This document shows, one piece after another, positions 49,976-54,035 of a stretch of DNA of 54,035 bases (position 1 is the stretch's first letter; each line of letters opens with the position of its first letter). Origin of the DNA: Arthrobacter silvisoli (GTDB lineage Bacteria; Actinomycetota; Actinomycetes; Actinomycetales; Micrococcaceae); the NCBI RefSeq assembly GCF_003369445.1, contig NZ_QRCU01000074.1, positions 1 to 54,035 on the forward strand, given 5' to 3'. The notes below the pieces were generated by a model. It saw only the letters and a program-made list of their open reading frames with translations, searched no databases and was not told the DNA's origin. Position numbers and translations under genes: made by a program.

Positions 49976-50881
49976 ATGAGCACATCCACCAGCTCCGCCG
50001 CCCCGCTCCGCCTCCTCGCGGTCCACGCGCACCCGGACGACGAATCCAGCAAGGGTGCGGCGACCATGGCGATGTATGCCGCGTCCGGCGTCGAGGTGAT
50101 GGTGGCGACCTGCACCGACGGTTCGCGTGGTGACATCCAGAACCCCGGCATGGAGGACGCGCCGCACCCCAAGCGCGATATGGCCGGCGCCCGCCGGCTG
50201 GAAATGAATGCCGCCGCGAAGATCCTCGGCATCCGCCAGCAGTGGATCGGTTTCGTGGATTCCGGCCTGCCCGAGGGCGATCCGATGCCGCCGCTGCCGC
50301 AGGGCTGCTTCGCGCTGCAGCCGTTGGAACGCGCCGCCGCGCCCCTGGTGCGCTTGGTCCGTAACTTCAAGCCCCACGTCATCCTGAGCTATGACGAGAA
50401 CGGCGGCTACCCCCATCCGGACCACATCATGGCGCACAAGGTGGCCGTCGAGGCGTACCACGCGGCGGGCGATCCCGAGCGCTACCCGGGCACCGGGGAG
50501 GCCTGGGCCCCGGCCAAGCTCTACTACGACCGCGCCTTCAGCCCCGAGCGGTTCCGCGCCCTCCACTTCGCCCTGGAGGAAGCCGGCCTGCAGTCGCCGT
50601 ACGCGGCCCGCCTGGCCGCCTGGCTTGAGGCAGACGCCGAAGGCCACACCCCGCCGCGGCCTGCCCACCAGACCACCACCCAGGTGGACTGCGGAGACTA
50701 CTTCGAGCTCCGCGACGACGCGCTCCGTGCCCACCGCACGCAGATCGACCCTGAGGGCTTCTTCTTCGCGGTTTCTCCGGAGCTGCAGCGCACAGTGTGG
50801 CCATGGGAGGACTACACCCTGGTGCACTCCCGGATCGAGGCCCAGCTGCCCGAAAAGGACCTGTTCGCGGGGCTAAGATAG
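49976..50881 (+). CDS. mca: mycothiol S-conjugate amidase
   Basis: A 301-aa LmbE-like zinc amidase with AHPDDE (residues 18-23; H19 and D22 zinc ligands) and YPHPDH (145-150; H150). It cleaves mycothiol conjugates of toxins to mercapturic acids for export. It marks the host as a mycothiol-making actinobacterium. ATG follows GAAGGA. Confidence 0.95.
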   Translation: MSTSTSSAAPLRLLAVHAHPDDESSKGAATMAMYAASGVEVMVATCTDGSRGDIQNPGMEDAPHPKRDMAGARRLEMNAAAKILGIRQQWIGFVDSGLPEGDPMPPLPQGCFALQPLERAAAPLVRLVRNFKPHVILSYDENGGYPHPDHIMAHKVAVEAYHAAGDPERYPGTGEAWAPAKLYYDRAFSPERFRALHFALEEAGLQSPYAARLAAWLEADAEGHTPPRPAHQTTTQVDCGDYFELRDDALRAHRTQIDPEGFFFAVSPELQRTVWPWEDYTLVHSRIEAQLPEKDLFAGLR

Positions 50882-50891
50882 AACGTGCCGG

Positions 50892-50916
50892 CGATTTCTA
50901 TCAGACGTAGAAATCG
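50892..50916. repeat. perfect inverted repeat after mca
   Basis: CGATTTCTA and TAGAAATCG form a 9-bp AT-rich stem with a 7-base loop in the 87-base gap after mca. It lacks the GC-rich stem of a terminator and may be an operator or a weak terminator. Confidence 0.5.
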
Positions 50917-50968
50917 GGTTCTGAAAACACCGTCCGGCAGCCAGCACCTCCCACAGAAGGTTTGAACC

Positions 50969-51218
50969 GTGCACCACTTGCTCCTCGTCCTGGCCACGAC
51001 CCCGGCACCTTCGCCGTCTCCGTCCCTGCGGCCGGGCCTGTCGGAGGACCAGGTGACGCCCGGTACCTGGGGCTTCATCCTCACGGCCTTCATCGTGGTG
51101 CTCACGACCTTCCTGATCGTGGACATGGTCCGCAGGATCCGCCGGGTCCGCTACCGCGCCCAGGCCGAGGAAGCCCGCCTTGCCGCCGAGGGCGGCGCCG
51201 ATGCCGAGGCCGATGGTG

Positions 51219-51241
<23 letters not shown>
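50969..51241 (+). CDS. small membrane protein conserved next to mca
   Basis: A 90-aa protein with a Pro/Ser N-terminal part, one membrane helix (about 34-53) and a charged tail. GTG start at 50969 follows AAGG. Its place between mca and the DUF255 gene matches a small membrane protein at the same place in mycobacteria. Function unknown. Confidence 0.7.
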
Positions 51242-53455
<2,214 letters not shown>

Positions 53456-53459
<4 letters not shown>

Positions 53460-53956
53460 GCGGCGTGGAGTGGCGCGGATTGATCGCCCTGTTGCTCAAT
53501 GAAAAGACCAGGATTGCGTTTGCCGAAGTGGTCCTCGAAGAGGCCGAACGGGAAGGCAAGCGGCTCTCTGCCTTGGAGAGGAGCAAAGCGCGTGCGGCCC
53601 TGACGGACGCCGGAGTGCTTGCCGGTGCGGAACCAGTTCCCGGCGTCAGCCGGGATTACCTTCAGCGGTTTCTCCGGCGTCCCGGACGTGCGGCGGACGG
53701 AACCGGCCTTGATCGGTTCCTGCGGAAAGACGGGCGGATCGACAGGTACCCGGCGAACCAGGAACAGCGGCGTCTGCTCCTGGCATGGATCGCAGGGCAG
53801 GTCCTGGCGCCGGGCGAGGTCCTCGATGAGCCGGTGTTCAGCGCCCGGCTTTTGGAGTACGCCGACGACCACGTGATGCTTCGGCGCTACTTGGTGGACG
53901 CCGGCCTGGTGCAGCGGACGCCCGACGGCAGCACGTACTTCCTGCCGGGAAGCTAA
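53456..53956 (+). CDS. DUF2087 domain protein
   Basis: A 166-aa protein whose second half (DRFLRKDGRIDRYPANQEQRRLLLAWIA, MLRRYLVDAGLVQRTPDGSTYF) is the DUF2087 domain, often joined to a winged-helix half as here. A transcriptional or stress role is suspected. The ATG overlaps the DUF255 stop (ATGA). Confidence 0.8.
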
Positions 53957-54035
53957 TATGTAGTCGTTTCTGTCAAGAGGCAGGGGGAAGGGGGCCCGGG
54001 TCGGTGAGCCTGGGGCCGCTTCTGGGATGTAGGCC

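Noticed and set aside
53957..54035. Possible next gene at the right edge
   Set aside because: Only 79 bases remain; no start with a good ribosome binding site can be followed far enough.

Overview
The window is high-GC actinobacterial DNA, most likely from the Arthrobacter/Pseudarthrobacter group (Micrococcaceae). The evidence is a mycothiol S-conjugate amidase gene (mca), the gene order greA - DUF4307 - mca - small membrane protein - DUF255 thioredoxin-fold protein (the same order as around mca in mycobacteria), frequent GTG/TTG starts, and ATGA/GTGA start-stop overlaps. The genus is inferred, not proven.

Positions 1 to about 33,620 are most of a siphovirus-type prophage with HK97-like head genes. 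Its left end, with the integrase, lies outside the window. Its right end is a tRNA 3'-end-like sequence at about 33,574-33,617 that looks like the attachment core. Layout: (a) a leftward lysogeny operon (3,912 down to 53) holding a repressor, a membrane/coiled-coil protein, a DUF6932-type nucleotidyltransferase with an unrecognised 333-aa partner, an ImmA-like metalloprotease and a tiny peptide; (b) a switch region (3,913-4,087) with three ACTTGT/ACAAGT palindromes around a rightward promoter; (c) a dense, translationally coupled early operon (4,088-13,039) with a Cro-like protein, a MerR/excisionase-like protein, ParB, a sliding clamp fused to an FtsK gamma domain, an HNH/replication protein with iteron-like repeats, and many small unknowns; (d) packaging and head genes (13,186-18,922): HNH, TerS, TerL, portal, protease, capsid; (e) connectors and tail (19,010-30,691): connector, major tail protein, frameshifted tail chaperones, tape measure, minor tail proteins, and a tail protein with an SGNH/GDSL hydrolase; (f) lysis (30,780-32,472): DUF2746-like protein, CHAP endolysin, small membrane proteins/holin; (g) two leftward cargo genes beside the right att site (32,532-33,355).

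From 33,844 to the end the DNA is ordinary chromosome: a branched-chain amino acid ABC transporter split into livK (rightward) and livHMGF (leftward), meeting at a 20-bp terminator stem; a Bax1-I/YccA-like membrane protein; a thiolase; the Leloir galactose genes galT-galK divergent from galM; an AI-2E family transporter; threonine dehydratase; a rhomboid protease; greA; DUF4307; mca and its two downstream neighbours; and a DUF2087 protein.

The most interesting points are the accessory module in the lysogeny operon (a candidate defence or superinfection-exclusion system), the clamp-FtsK gamma fusion, the matched TGTGA-N6-TCAC sites upstream of both halves of the liv system, the LivH homologue with an extra exported N-terminal domain, and a terminator-like leader on greA. 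No CRISPR array, insertion sequence, rRNA or intact tRNA was seen.
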